From Pyronema omphalodes (taxonomy: Eukaryota; Ascomycota; Pezizomycetes; Pezizales; Pyronemataceae), in contig JAJJXM010000021.1 of assembly GCA_024516155.1 (NCBI GenBank), positions 496,001-560,000 of the forward strand: a stretch of 64,000 nucleotides of DNA, written 5' to 3'. The translations under genes were made by a program, and so were the position numbers. The notes under the pieces are model-generated. The model did no database searches. It was not told where the DNA came from and worked only from the letters and a program-made list of their open reading frames with translations. Below, in pieces: positions 46,490-58,039 of this stretch (its first letter is position 1; every line of letters starts with the position of its first letter).

Positions 46490-46757
46490 TTTGGTTATTT
46501 AATTATACGCTCGCCAAGGCCTGCAAAGTCTATGCAGGACATAAGAAATCTAAACCCCGCCCTCTTGATCCGATCCACCCATCAACACTCTCTAATCTAT
46601 TAAACTCCAGTTTCTCAATTTCATTGAAACGCTTGTTCATATCTAAGAAGACGTAAATCAGGTGAGAATGATCACTTATATTGAGTACCGAGTAAACCTC
46701 TCTTACGGGCAGCACCCGATAACCAAGCGACGCCCGTGTGGGCGACACGGGATTCAA
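46490..46757 (-). mobile_element. short element with LINE-like 3' tail and hairpins
   Basis: On the minus strand the sequence runs from hairpins at 46733-46751 (perfect 7-bp stem CCCGTGT/ACACGGG) and near 46703-46722, through about 200 bp of unique sequence, to a terminal signature GCATAGACTTTGCAGGCC and an A-rich end (AATAAATAAAG). The signature resembles the LINE tail, but there is no RNase H coding sequence. It could be a SINE-like non-autonomous element using the LINE machinery, or an internally diverged LINE UTR. Confidence 0.45.
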
Positions 46758-46859
46758 AAATTTTGTCCTTGATCAATCTCTATGATTTTTTTCGCTACAT
46801 CTAAGCATAGAGATCACTGCTGCGATGATTTTTGGGCTTGATCTCCCCTGAATATACAA

Positions 46860-47920
46860 TTTTTGATTTGATTTTGATTTGATTTTAATCATACACCGTT
46901 CGAGGCCTTTAAGGCCTATGCGGGAAACTAAATCCGTTTTTCCTGTCCTCGTGGCCGAGACCACCTAAAGAGGCTCCCCAATCTCCTGCTCCCCGTGACG
47001 TCCCCGGAAAAGATAAGTAAATAAAGAAACAACCAAAAAGAAACAAAAAATCCTAATCCCCAGCCGAAACCTGACAGTCCCCCGTATCGCTCACACCTTC
47101 CCCTCTAAAAAGAAAAAAGAAAAAATCGTGAACAGCAAAAGAAAAGTAATGAAAAAATTTACAGTTCGCCCTCCAAGCACCTGGCCCTTCTGCCCATGCC
47201 TATACGTATCTTCTGCCTATCTCCGTTGCAGATAAAAATTCCAAGATCGCTTTCGTGAGTCGATCGTCCCTAAATAAATCCACCACCTTAAGCCTTCCTC
47301 TCGGCCTTCCCCTCCGTCCCCGTATTCTCTCAACCTCCTCTTTCAACGTCTTGAACTCCTTTCGCCAGCGGGGGCATTCTCCAAACAAATGGCCTCTGGT
47401 TTGTCTTTTTTCCGACTGGCACCACCAGCACCGGTCCGACTCTTTTTTCTTAACGCGCACCAGATGGGTGCCGATGAGGGCGTGGCCTGAAGCAAGCTGG
47501 AGGAACACAGCTGCTCGGCGTTTGGGGAGGGAGACCAATTCAGGGCGGATTCCCCATTTTTGGCGGGGGCGGAAGGAACGGCTGGTCGCTGTTTGTTGCT
47601 TAATCCAGCGACGAGTGATAGTCGATGTCGTTTCCGTTGCGATCCGGTTGAGGTGCGCCAGGGAAGCCCACGCCGGAACAGCACAAACTGGGTCGTCACA
47701 CCGTTTGAGCATACGGGAGGCGCAGCGATGCTTCGACGCTTCCTTAGCTACTCGGTCCGCTTCCTCGTTTTCGGGTATATCGCTGTGGCCCGGGATCCAA
47801 TGGAATTCCACGTCGATACCGGAGTCAAAGAGGAGGTCGTAGGCTTCGCGGGAGATAAGTTTGGCGAGCTCTTGGCCGGGACCGGGGGTGTCAGACTCCA
47901 GACGCTTGAGCCTGAATATA
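46860..47920 (-). mobile_element. 5'-truncated Tad-like LINE 3' end
   Basis: A plus-strand reading shows the tail first: at 46860-46926 an (AAATC)n-like tail, then the signature AATCATACACCG... AGGCCTTTAAGGCC, read in reverse on the element's strand. The 3' UTR shares blocks with the 26 kb copy (GGCCACGAGGA, GGGGACGT, GGGGAG..AGGAGA). The coding end lies at 47200-47934. The 5' limit is placed near 47920 because matches to the other copy stop there; reverse transcriptase and upstream parts are missing. Confidence 0.8.
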
Positions 47921-47934
47921 CAACTATGGAGCAA
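47200..47934 (-). pseudogene. LINE ORF2 C-terminus: RNase H end and zinc knuckle
   Basis: An open frame of 244 codons without internal stops, covering only the end of a Tad-clade ORF2. It includes the C-terminal half of RNase H (VEFHWIPGHSDIPENEEADRVAKEA, with the His and last Asp), a basic linker, and the zinc knuckle CWWCQSEKRQTRGHLFGEC, then LKVVDLFRDDRLTKAILEF at the end. Because the frame lacks the reverse transcriptase and endonuclease, and begins in truncated sequence, it is not a functional gene. The open frame suggests a fairly recent insertion compared with the frameshifted copy at 25.5 kb. Confidence 0.85.
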
Positions 47935-48437
47935 ATTCTAACCAACTTATTCTATCGAGTGATATGTTGTGACATTGGACTGCTAACATCCAATTTAATA
48001 ACATCACCATCGGAAGAGTATTGTATCCACAAGGCGATAACCTAGCTTGCTGATATATTAATTTTGGTTTATTACTGGCTAGAACAGGTTGAATGATTCT
48101 GATGGTGGTAGGTCTACTAACATTGCCACAACACGATACCCGTACGAGGCTACGAGCAACCCACATCAACCTTGAAATGAAGCTCCTCCGACTTCCTTCT
48201 GTCAACTATTACTTACATTCAATACCAAGTCATTACGAATCACCGCTTGACATACCGCATACTATTGGCTCTTTAGTTATGATAATATACCCCCACCTTC
48301 CCCTATTTTTATTCTTCTCTTTTTCTTAATTCTAAGAAGTTTCAATAGAATAATTCTTACTATTCGGGGCTTAAGAATTCCAGGCCGATTTGAAATACTT
48401 TCGTCTGGAATTCGCAATCATCGTACCCTAGGATTCC

Positions 48438-48445
48438 TATATAAA
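48438..48445 (+). promoter_or_regulatory. TATA box of the TFIIB-like gene
   Basis: TATATAAA 177 nt upstream of the start codon, followed by a pyrimidine-rich leader, a usual fungal promoter layout. The region between the LINE fragment and this box (47935-48437) holds nothing else recognised. Confidence 0.5.
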
Positions 48446-48621
48446 CCTCCGCCGTCCTATTTCATGATTCTCATCTCATGATTCCCATCTCAATTCTCAT
48501 ACGCAGTAACGATTTCCATACATTCACTAAATACCCACCCTCACTCGTTTCGTTCTTGATTTAATATATCCTGAGTATAAACTTTTACTTTTTTACACTC
48601 GCTATTCAATATTAATCAAGA

Positions 48622-50107
48622 ATGCTTGATTTCAGGATCACAGCGGTCGAAAATAGGCCTAGTGCGAACCTTATTTGTTCCACATGCTCCAATGATCCCC
48701 GCTGGCGGTCTTACACACAAGGCTCTATGCAATGCAGAATATGCAATGCTGCGTTCGTTCAGCCTTCGAGTTCATGTGACCATGCTTATACAAGAACACC
48801 CTCGACTACCACCTCGGTATCCTCGACACCCGCTCACTCGACCGATCTCAGCCCGCCTCATCAACCCTCACCCGGTATCATTTCCAATCCTCCCTCGACT
48901 TCCGGCCCGGATGTGATATGTCTATCATGTGCGACATCTCAACTCAATATTGAATCTCATTTCTCTAAGCAGAAATGCTTCTCTTGCAAAAACAACATTC
49001 AACCAGTCTCAACTCCAGGCTGGAAACCCATTAACCTGACCTCCACCTCCGATCCATCATCACCGGACCGATCGTCACCGCGCTCATCATCCCCGAGTAC
49101 ATCAACATCAAGATCATCGGCAACCCCACCAGCCACATCTATTTCGTCGTCCCCAACTCCCGCTAAACGATCTCGCCGCCCCCCTCGTGCTTCTGAACTA
49201 TCAGGTCTATCACCAAGCAACTATAAGCGCTTCCAAAACCTTCAAGCACTCCTCCAACCCATGACCTCACACCTCTCCCCCGTAATCCAATCCACCACAC
49301 TGAGCCTCCTCCACAAAGCCCTATCGCAACGCTGGTTCGCATCCGTTTCTTACAGCGGCAGCAAGCATCAGGTAGCCTGTGCATTAATTTTCGAAGCCTG
49401 TAAACGATGCGGAGAACCTCGAGATATGAAGGAGATCTCCCGGTTATGTGGATTAGACCCCGGACAGAATTTCCGGAAATATGTTAGCTTGATGAATCGG
49501 AAGCTTGTTACATTAGGGGCTTTTGAAGGGACTTCGGCTGCGACTATGCCCTGGGATTTATTACCTAGATACGCGGAGAGATTGGGGGTGCCGCAGGTTG
49601 TGGAGGCGGCTATTGGGGTGGCTAAGGCGGTGGGGGCTGAGATGATATTGGGAAGTCGAGCGGCTAATAATGTTGCAGCGAGTTGTTTGTATGTGGCTTG
49701 TATTCTTGGGGGATATCCTAAGGGATTGAGACAGTTAGCAGAGGGAACAGCAGAGGTTACAAAAGGTGAGTGATTCCCCATTCGGAAGACTTGGATTGTT
49801 TGGTCAAGCTGATGTACAATAAGGAACCATCCAAAAGAGCGTTAAAATCATCCATGCCAAAGAAAAGGTTTTGACATCTAATGCTTTTTGGCCAGGTGAT
49901 CTTAACCTTGCTTTCTGGGATATGATGATTGACCCTAGATACTACTATTGCACTGCTAAACCGCTGCCTAAGAAGAAGGTAGAGTTGATCGTGGTTGAAG
50001 GATCAGATTCGGAGTACGAGGGAAATTGTAAGCCCAACTCCTCTGAGGATACGAATGTTGATGTGAGACACGCAGTTCAATCAGCTTGCCATACAGATGA
50101 CCGTTGA
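48622..50107 (+). CDS. divergent TFIIB-like protein with two zinc ribbons
   Basis: A 475-aa protein of the TFIIB family. Exons are 48622-49765 and 49824-50107; the join reads AEVTK|GTIQKSVKIIHAKEKV, as in TFIIB. The N-terminus has one zinc ribbon (CSTCSND...MQCRIC) and a second ribbon-like unit (CLSCATS...KCFSC) separated by a Ser/Thr/Pro linker; canonical TFIIB has a single ribbon. A long Ser/Pro-rich linker follows, then two cyclin folds (about 190-390): GSKHQVACALIFEACKRCGEPRDMKEIS, and GSRAANNVAASCLYVACILGGYP. The B-reader/linker motif of TFIIB is not obvious. It ends in an acidic tail. Real TFIIB, Brf1 and Rrn7 differ from this; it is probably a lineage-specific paralog, and its polymerase and targets are unknown. 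Confidence 0.82.
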
Positions 50108-50953
50108 TAAACGTTTATGTCTCTCCATTACAAACCATGGTACCAGATGGGCTTCTTTGCGATTTTTATGTTCCGTTCGTTAACCCTTCTCCATTTTGTT
50201 TTGAATCTCATTTGTTACAGTTTATGATTGGCACGATTGACTTTGAATTGAATTACATTATTTACCCGTTATTTCTCCGTGCTATTTTCATATGTTTTAA
50301 CTTCATTCCGGTTCGACGCCATGGTGATACATAATACAAGAGTGAGTAAATCAACACTGTGAGCAGTTTCCCGAGGATCTGGAGTCAGTAGAGGTCTGTT
50401 TTCACGAGCAAAACATGGCGTTGTGAGTCAATGGATTGAACTGGCGTTCACCATCAAAAATAAGCTTCACAGTGCGACGAAACACAGTTGCGGCATCCTG
50501 AACCTCTCACGCGACACAAAATCACGCGTCAATCCTTTCCACTTTTAACAAGTGCATAAAGCAAGGTAGTCACTAGTCATCATTAAATTATCGTCATTGT
50601 ATGTAGACAGCAAATGAAGGTCTTATGTGAGTGATACCGCTACAAGCACAATGAGACCAGTACAATCTTCAGTAACAAGTAATCAAACAAACAGATATGC
50701 ATTCCGAGATCCTCAATGTATTCCGTAAAGACCCGACCTCCTTCATCAACATCATCGAAGATCGCCTTCCACTAAGTTTTTTCGCAACTTACAAAATATA
50801 AGAGAATCAAGTAAAAAAAAGAACACACAACAACCGGGAAAGAGAATAGAGAATAGACCGGGATAAAAAGTGACTCATTGTTCGGCAAAGGAAAACAACC
50901 TAATCCCTAGCCAAAGAAACAACCTCATGACAACATCAACTTCTACAAGACAT
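50108..50953. other. convergent 3' intergenic region
   Basis: This region lies between the 3' ends of the TFIIB-like gene and SUB2. AT-rich; no other feature recognised. Confidence 0.5.
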
Positions 50954-52909
50954 TTACGTGTTCATGTAAGAAGCGGCATCGATACCTCCTTCAGGGAAGG
51001 GGTCCAAGCTGACCTCGAAGCGCTCCATGATTTTGTCGAGCACCTCGGCGTCCTCCTTGGAAGAGACAAAGGAGATAGAGAGACCCTTGGTTCCGAAACG
51101 TCCTGCACGTCCAACACGGTGCAAGTAGGAGTCGGGGTCGGCGGGGAGGTCGTAGTTGATAGCCAAGTTAATACGCTCGATATCAATACCACGTCCAAAG
51201 ACATCGGTAGCGACACAGATACGCTTGTTGAACTCTTTGAATTGCTTATACCGGGCAATACTGGGGGAGAGTTAGTCTCGTGGATTTTGAACATCGGAGT
51301 AGAAAAACATACCGCTCCTCCTGGGGAATACCACTGTGAACAGCGATAGAGGGGAAGTTGCACTCGCACAACAATCTGTTGAGCTCGGTGGCACGCTGAG
51401 TGCTCTTGACGAAGATAATGACCTGGTTGAACTCCAACTGGTCGAGCAACTCGTTGAGCTTGCGGTTCTTCTCCTTCTCCTCAAGCTTAACGTAGTACTG
51501 CTGGAGACCGTGCAAGGTGAGTTTGGTCTCGTCGTCAACGTAGATCTCGAGAGGAGACTGCATGAACTTCTTGCAGATGGGTCTGATCTCCTGGGAGAGG
51601 GTGGCGGAGAACATCATAACCTGCTTCTGCTGGGGAGTGGCACGGAAGATCTCCTGAACATCACGACGCATGTCTAACGCGAGAATTAGCCGTTGGTCTT
51701 CCGTGGGTGGTTGTTAGGATCTTACCAATCTGGTCCAACATCTTGTCACACTCGTCAAGAACAAAGACCTTGACGCTTCCCAATCTCAAGTGCTTGTCGC
51801 GAACCAACGCGTTCAAACGTCCAGGAGTAGCGACAATGATGTGGGGGTGCTGGTCCTTGTTCTTGAGAATCTCAACATCCTTCTGCATAGGCGTACCTCC
51901 GTAGAACACGGCAGTCTTGACGTCAGGCATGTACTTGCTGAATCGGGCGTATTCGTTCTTAATCTGGTATGCCAATTCACGGGTGTGGCACATGACAAGA
52001 ACAGAGGTCTCTCCGGGAACAGGGTCGACTTGCTGGAGGGTGGTGAGGACGAAAACGGCGGTTTTTCCAAGACCAGACTTGGCCTGGCAAAGGACATCTG
52101 TTCCCAAAATCGACTGAGGGATACAAACTTGCTGAACTGAAACCGAATAGATGTTAACGGATGATCGGTAATCGATGATGGCTGGGAGAAGGAAAAAAGC
52201 AAAAGCGAACGGTGGTGTGTTGTTGTGCGGGCGCGCAAACGCGTCTGTCTATCTCGCTTCTGTCTCCGTGATGTCTTCTCTGACTTCAGATATCACCTCA
52301 GATAGCGAGCCAAATCCCTCCCCCTTGGTCGCTATTTCCATTTCCAATCTTCTCTCAAAAACAGATAAGATATCCGAATACACCATCGCCGTTTTCCAAA
52401 GGTTATTGTTGATTCGCATGTCGCGTTCGTAGCGTAGTGCAGAAACGGACGGAATGGCGTATGCTCATTCACTGACACGCCCATAACCTTTTGATTCCAC
52501 AGCCAGTTGTATCCAACCGACTACCGAGACGAGGACAGGAAGAACGACCACGGAGACGATCGAGAAGACGAGCAACCCAGATGACGCAGATGCGGTACGC
52601 ATATTGATGGGGTATAGGTATGACAAAAGAGGGTACTTTTTATGTAGGGAGGAAATATAACTGACCCTCGGACGGATGCTCGAAACCGCAGTCGACGATG
52701 GCCCTCAGTAATTCAGGCTTCAACAGAAAGTCGCGGAAACCGGTCGAATGGATACCGACGTAAGAACCCTTCTTGTCGGCAGCTTGAGTAGCACTGGCAC
52801 CGGCGGCGGTCGCGTCTACTTTCTTGTCACCGTTGGCGGTGGACGGGGCCTCCTTGGACTCAATGGCCTCGTCATCGGAGTAGTCGATGAGATCCTCTTC
52901 TCCAGACAT
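50954..52909 (-). CDS. SUB2: DEAD-box RNA helicase Sub2 (UAP56)
   Basis: A 440-aa ATP-dependent helicase of the TREX complex and the spliceosome; it loads Yra1/ALYREF for mRNA export and promotes U2 snRNP binding. Exons are 52909-52666, 52136-51726, 51673-51313 and 51260-50954; introns are 529, 52, 52 and 52 nt. All family motifs are present: Q motif [14 protein letters not shown] (split by intron 1), AKSGLGKT (100-107), [43 protein letters not shown] and [10 protein letters not shown]. The DECD form, rather than DEAD, is diagnostic for Sub2/UAP56. The N-terminus is acidic ([11 protein letters not shown]). Codon use is strongly biased. Intron 1 is ten times longer than the others and may be regulatory. 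Confidence 0.97.
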
Positions 52910-55280
52910 GTTTGATTAAGTGAGATGGGAGTTGAAAAGGTGTTTGGTGATGTGGTGTGCTTGGGGTGATGTGGTTAAGGTATTGTTAGATGTGTTGTTA
53001 GATTTGCGTCGATGAGAAGAACGCGGTCGTCAAAAGCGTGGATATGAGGAGGGATGAAAGAAGGAAAGAGTCGTAAGGCAATACAAAGAAGGTTGAGTGG
53101 GTCGCGTGGCGTTGACACTACTCGTATTGACCTGTGGGCGTGTAGGAAGGTGGGCGATGATAGAGTTAGGTGTGGGAGAGAGCTGGGAGGAAGAAAGAGG
53201 AAGGGTGGAAGGGCGAAAGTCTTGGTTTCGCTCGTTTCGTGTCAGCAAGGCGAGAGCCCAGCTGAGCGAGTAGCGTATGAGTGGCGCCAAGCCACTCGGA
53301 AGTAAGACTCTGTTTGCTTGCAAAATGTATGAATTGGGCTATTTTTGTTTGTTTTGATTTTGGGATGAACACAACAAAGGAATTCCTGCATGTTACGAAG
53401 AAGTGCGTGCATTCTTTGTTCTTGCAGCGGAGGCATGCATGATCACTCGTAGTTGACAACGATGAATGTAGGCGGCGACTTGCGAGCATCTGAATACGCA
53501 TGCAGGGCGGGTAACATGCTACACATTGTCGAATTGACTTTATTACCTCATTCATTCGCTAATAAGCACCCTCGCGCGTGATAAGGGTGAGTCTATGCTT
53601 CGCGTAAATTTAGTCTCATGATGCTTGTCGAAAGTAGAGTTATGTGCCATCTGAAGGTGTCATGATGAGACGAAGGAATACAGCATTAACTGAATCAGCC
53701 GGTTGACTGTGTCAAGGGATATTGTGCTATTCTTGTGAGCCGAACTCCGCGCCACATCCATTCCAAACAAATAGCACTATCAGCCTATACTGGGGTGCAG
53801 TTCCGGTAAAAAAAAAAGTCTGTAAACAACAATGGCAACCATCTCTGAGAATTTAGCCTGGGTATCCATGGGCTTTTCTATCGCGACTTTACATTCCACT
53901 CAAAATGCGATATTTGAATCAACTCTTTGCATATCCGCTCATGGCATGCGGAATGTTCTATCAACCACATCTGTTCTTTATATGTCAATTCCGATGTCTA
54001 GCATCTCGTCCTTTCCACAATCAATGCAACACAAGTTGTACTCCAAGTACAACAACATCGCATGTGTTCATACAATTACGTCCATCTTACATAAGAGTAA
54101 TGCAGAGACTTGTGTACACAGCTGACTTATTCATAAGCTGTCTTAGGTGTAACCAATTTGGCATGCAGCGGGAATCTTTTCGTGCTTGTAGTCCCCGATC
54201 CATCAGAAAATTTTCTTGACCAGACCTGGAGAGGGATGTGATACTTACTGGTATCTGTTCCGCAGCCTTTCCAAGTCTTTCTCCGGTGCTTGTTCTCGGT
54301 TTCTCCTTCAATATAACCAAAAGGTCACCAACTTAAGTAATCGCCATCACACATTGATCAACTTCTACTCAATACCATTTAATCCCCCTCCCAAGAGGAT
54401 GGACCATACTTATCAGAGGTTCCATGAGTTTCCTCATATTAATCCTAGTATTTGAATTTTACGCTATCACCAGATCCATTCAAAAGGTCTCAGATTGGTA
54501 TCCTGGTCGAAACTTGACATCAGTGAGTTCTATTAAACAAAGTCAGTCCAGATAAATCCTCACTCATTACCTTCGTATTATTATTTGTAACCCGTCCAGT
54601 ACTATACGCCAAAGCCCAAAACTACTACCTCTTGCAGCGTTGATGCACTAATTCTCATTGAGCATCAAATATTGAAGATGATGTTCTATTCTTCATCACA
54701 AGCCTACTAGTTAACACAGTTGAGGGTTTTCTCTGACTCAACCTGCTAACCTCTTTTTGACGGAATTTCTCTGGTCGATATACTACATACTATACTGCCT
54801 CTCAAGAACAATCTGGGGGGAGGGGGGCTGGTGTGGTAAATTCCTAGCATCGGTGACACTTACTACTGTACCAGAGAGACGCAATATTTATAAGTTCTAC
54901 GCATTCTACACATACACAATAACTAGCATACCCCCTATTTATCCCACGTAATCATTCCCAACTACTTCCAATCAACACAACAAACCAAAAATTCAATCCC
55001 CAATCCTTGTGACTTGCAACCATCTACAGAGATCAAAACCTACCAAAATTTTCTTACCAGCAACTGTTAATCAACAGACTAATTTAGCCAAGTCCGTAAA
55101 GAAGAATAAGAAAATAAGGAAACGGGATAACAGGGGAAAAAACAACACCCCCCTGACCCCCGAGTCATCTTGCTCTGAACTATCAATAGTATTCCCCATA
55201 GTCCGTCCCAGGCTATGGGCTACAGTCCACAGACTGCATAGTCCATTCCAATCGTCAGTGACGACGGACTAGCTATCGCA

Positions 55281-55298
55281 GGGGGGGGGGGGGGGGGG
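55281..55298. repeat. poly-G run (18)
   Basis: Eighteen G in a row within an AGTC-rich stretch. Such runs are unstable and can form G-quadruplex DNA; assembly error in its length is possible. Confidence 0.85.
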
Positions 55299-56700
55299 TC
55301 GACTGTAGTCAACTGCGGACTAATAGGTTAAAGGCCAAGGTTGAGTCTATTAAACAGCATAGCAGCTAGGCAATATTAAAAAGTGTCAGTGGAAACCCAA
55401 ACTGACATGACCGCTGAACGATGAAGACCAAAGAGTGCTACAAGAGAAAGTACAAATAGACTATGCATAACATGCATGCTACATCCATCTCCACCTTAGG
55501 TGACATGGCTATCCAAGCACCTTGGTGCTCATTTCAACAGAATCGGTTCTGGCTGAGAAAAATCTAAGCGTTCTTTGGAAATATCTACGTGAACCTTGCT
55601 GTTTTTGCAACATGAATACATAACCCCGCGATACGTAACCACCACCTCGCATTGTATCACTGGTGCTACCTCAAAAACAAAGTCATCAGCACCTTGGAAT
55701 GCCTGAAAAGGCGGTCCCCTCATAGCCGAGTCCTTTCCCAAATTATAGAGCTTTCTGAAATAGCAGCCTCTATTCACAAGGCACCAATAGAGGGCTCGAG
55801 GAAGAAATCAGGAATTGAGAGCACCTTGAATATCATAATCATTATTACACGGGGCAACGCGTATCATGGAACTAGAAGGTCGAGTGCGTAGCTATGATTA
55901 TGCATAGATTATCACCCTTCTGCAGCTGGAAAATACATAATCTAACAGCCACATGACTGCACATAATATCCTGTCAATTTAAGTATTATTGAGACTAATA
56001 CTATATATATATTCCAGGATTTGAGAATCCGTGGACGTATGTGAAACTTTCTTGTTATTGAGAGGGGGATGAATGTGTATGCTAGGCTGCAAGGCTTCGA
56101 TGGTGGGGTTATTTGATATATGGCTACATATGGCGGCGTAGGCGACAAAATGATGGATGATATATATCGGCGTACATAGGAGGTGATTTGGTGGATGATA
56201 AATACACACCTAGAAAACAGGCATAACGAGAGTCTTCTTAAGGTGGTGGTCGTTGTGATAGATTGATTGGAGCTAGAAGGTAAAGATAGAACCATAGAGA
56301 TTTGTAGCTGGGCAGAGAAGGATAGAGAGGTGTATGGATAATGGATTGAAGACTCTGTAGAATTTATATACTTTATATACTTTATCAGACAGCTGCCGGT
56401 TCATGCATACATGATACATAAAACGAGATGCATGAATGGAATATGGAATGCAGTGAGGTCAAGTAAAGTCCCTCACGGTGAATAATCCGTATGGTCTGTC
56501 TAGAACTGTGGACGACATAGACCGGTCCATTCTAGGGGAGGGGGCGTTGAAAATATCATAATTCTATCATAAACTTTTCATACAGACATACTCCCGAAAA
56601 TCCCAAGGTTTCCAAGGGTTTCATAGTTTCTAAGATTCACCAATGGTTGCACAATAGCATTGAAAACCTACAAACATCACATTTTTCATAAGATTTCACA

Positions 56701-56745
56701 TTTTAATCATACACCTATTGAGGCCTTTAATGCCTTTACGGTACA
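56701..56745 (-). mobile_element. LINE 3' tail scrap
   Basis: The sequence AATCATACACC...GAGGCCTTTAATGCCT matches the terminal signature of the Tad-like LINE copies at 26 kb and 46.9 kb, in minus orientation. No coding sequence remains, so this is either a very short 5'-truncated insertion or the end of an eroded copy. Confidence 0.6.
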
Positions 56746-57427
56746 GAAATTTTCATAACCTCACTTACAGTAATCCGAGTTGAATGTAAACGAGTGATTT
56801 TCTATGATGCCCACGGAAATATCTCAGCAATCTACTTCCTTTTCTAATCCTCTTCTTTTTGCTGAAAAAGAAATTTAACTTCTTTCCATGTATATGTAAA
56901 TATATTGTATATATATATATATATATATAAATATTAGGCAAATTAGTAAGTATATAAAACGTTCCATAATTTTCGAGTCGATTAATACCATCCATGCACG
57001 ACTCATATTAGTTGCCAACCTATCAACAATCCTGAAAGTTGCAACAAAATCCGACTATAGAAATATCCATCCAATAGCCTTCATTGACATTGACAAAGAA
57101 AAATAAAACTAGAGACTACATATATCCCACAGATATATGGTTAATATCCCTCCTAACTTCCCACAAAGTCCTCAATTCTCTCCATCCCCCTGGAACCAAA
57201 CTTACCAAATCCTGAAGGTTCCCTTACCGCTTACGTCTTATCTTTGTCCGTGAGCACTAACATGGCGCATCAAAGCTACATAGCCAGGCTGCCACGCATC
57301 GATGTCGGTCGGTATCGAAGCACCTTTTCGGTAAGTTTTAGCAACTGGGGATATTTCTGCCTTGCCGCTGGTTGGTATGTGGGAGTAGTATATGGTATAT
57401 ATTATAGATATGTATGGCTCTATATAT

Positions 57428-57486
57428 GTAGACCATCATCGTAGACCATCATCGTGGACTATCATCGTGGACTATCATCGTGAACC
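57428..57486. repeat. 13-bp tandem repeat, ~4.5 units
   Basis: Units GTAGACCATCATC (two) and GTGGACTATCATC (two) follow one another, with a partial fifth unit. The two halves differ at two positions in the same way, showing stepwise duplication. A CTAG run (CTAGCTAGCTAG) lies just after at about 57507. Confidence 0.85.
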
Positions 57487-57575
57487 ATAGCTATATTATT
57501 ACTACTTAGCTAGCTAGCTGTTAAACTTGTCATCAGAAGCAGAAAAGTTCAACAGATCTCGCAGTTTTTGATACT

Positions 57576-57857
57576 TTAAAAGAGAGCAAGATGGAAAAAG
57601 ATTATTTTACAAGCTGCGGATCTACTGCATGGAAAGTGGGTAGGTAGTAGTAGTAGTATTTTCCATAGCTGGAGCCTGAAGAAGATCCAAGCTACTGGGA
57701 ACATCTCGTACAAAGCATCAAGCTCAGCAGACCTAGCAACCCAAGCAGCCTCATCAGACCCAGCAAGCTCAAAGACCCCATCCCGCAGCATGGGAAAAAT
57801 CGCATTAGTAACGGTAAGCAAGTTCACTGATCGCACGGTAGGTCTCTCGGTTGCCAT
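57576..57857 (-). CDS. hypothetical small protein
   Basis: A 93-aa frame from ATG 57857 in a good start context (GAACGATGGC). The first 55 residues (MATERPTVRSVNLLTVTNAI, then FELAGSDEAAWVARSAELDALYEMFP) look like real protein with an Ala-rich amphipathic helix; the C-terminal 40 residues are hydrophobic and less convincing. A possible splice donor (GTAGCT after EMFP) would remove this tail. No family recognised. Confidence 0.3.
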   Translation of the reverse strand: MATERPTVRSVNLLTVTNAIFPMLRDGVFELAGSDEAAWVARSAELDALYEMFPVAWIFFRLQLWKILLLLPTHFPCSRSAACKIIFFHLALF

Positions 57858-58037
57858 CGTTCGTTCAAGCTAGCTAGTTTCTATCTATCCGTGCTCTGCT
57901 CTGCTTTGCTTTGCTGGTGTGATTTACGCCATGATTCCATAGTATCTTCGCTTCGCCGCCGGGCGGCGGGTGTTCATCGGGACCATCTTCATCGTGGTAG
58001 AACACGCAAACTTGACTGGTTCGCGTCGGGAGTTATG
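57858..58037. other. short spacer before MITE
   Basis: GC-richer spacer with nothing recognised apart from CTTTG/CTCTG-type short repeats near 57892-57915. Confidence 0.4.
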
Positions 58038-58039
58038 TA

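Larger units (their letters stand above)
52910..57575. other. long gene-poor region
   Basis: The left 300 bp are the SUB2 upstream region. The rest has no supported gene. It contains a run of 18 G at 55281-55298 flanked by AGTC/GACT-rich sequence (55195-55325), an (AT)n tract near 56907-56928, a LINE tail scrap at 56701-56745 and a 13-bp tandem at 57428-57486. An 82-aa frame at 55529-55777 (-) and a 97-aa frame at 53832-54125 (+) have no recognisable features. Confidence 0.5.

Noticed and set aside
53832..54125. 97-aa open frame
   Set aside because: No family features, no codon bias, and Met/Ser/His-rich chance composition.
55529..55777. 82-aa minus-strand open frame
   Set aside because: The sequence reads plausibly in part (FVFEVAPVIQCEVVVTYRGV) but is short, isolated and without a recognisable start region; could be a relic.
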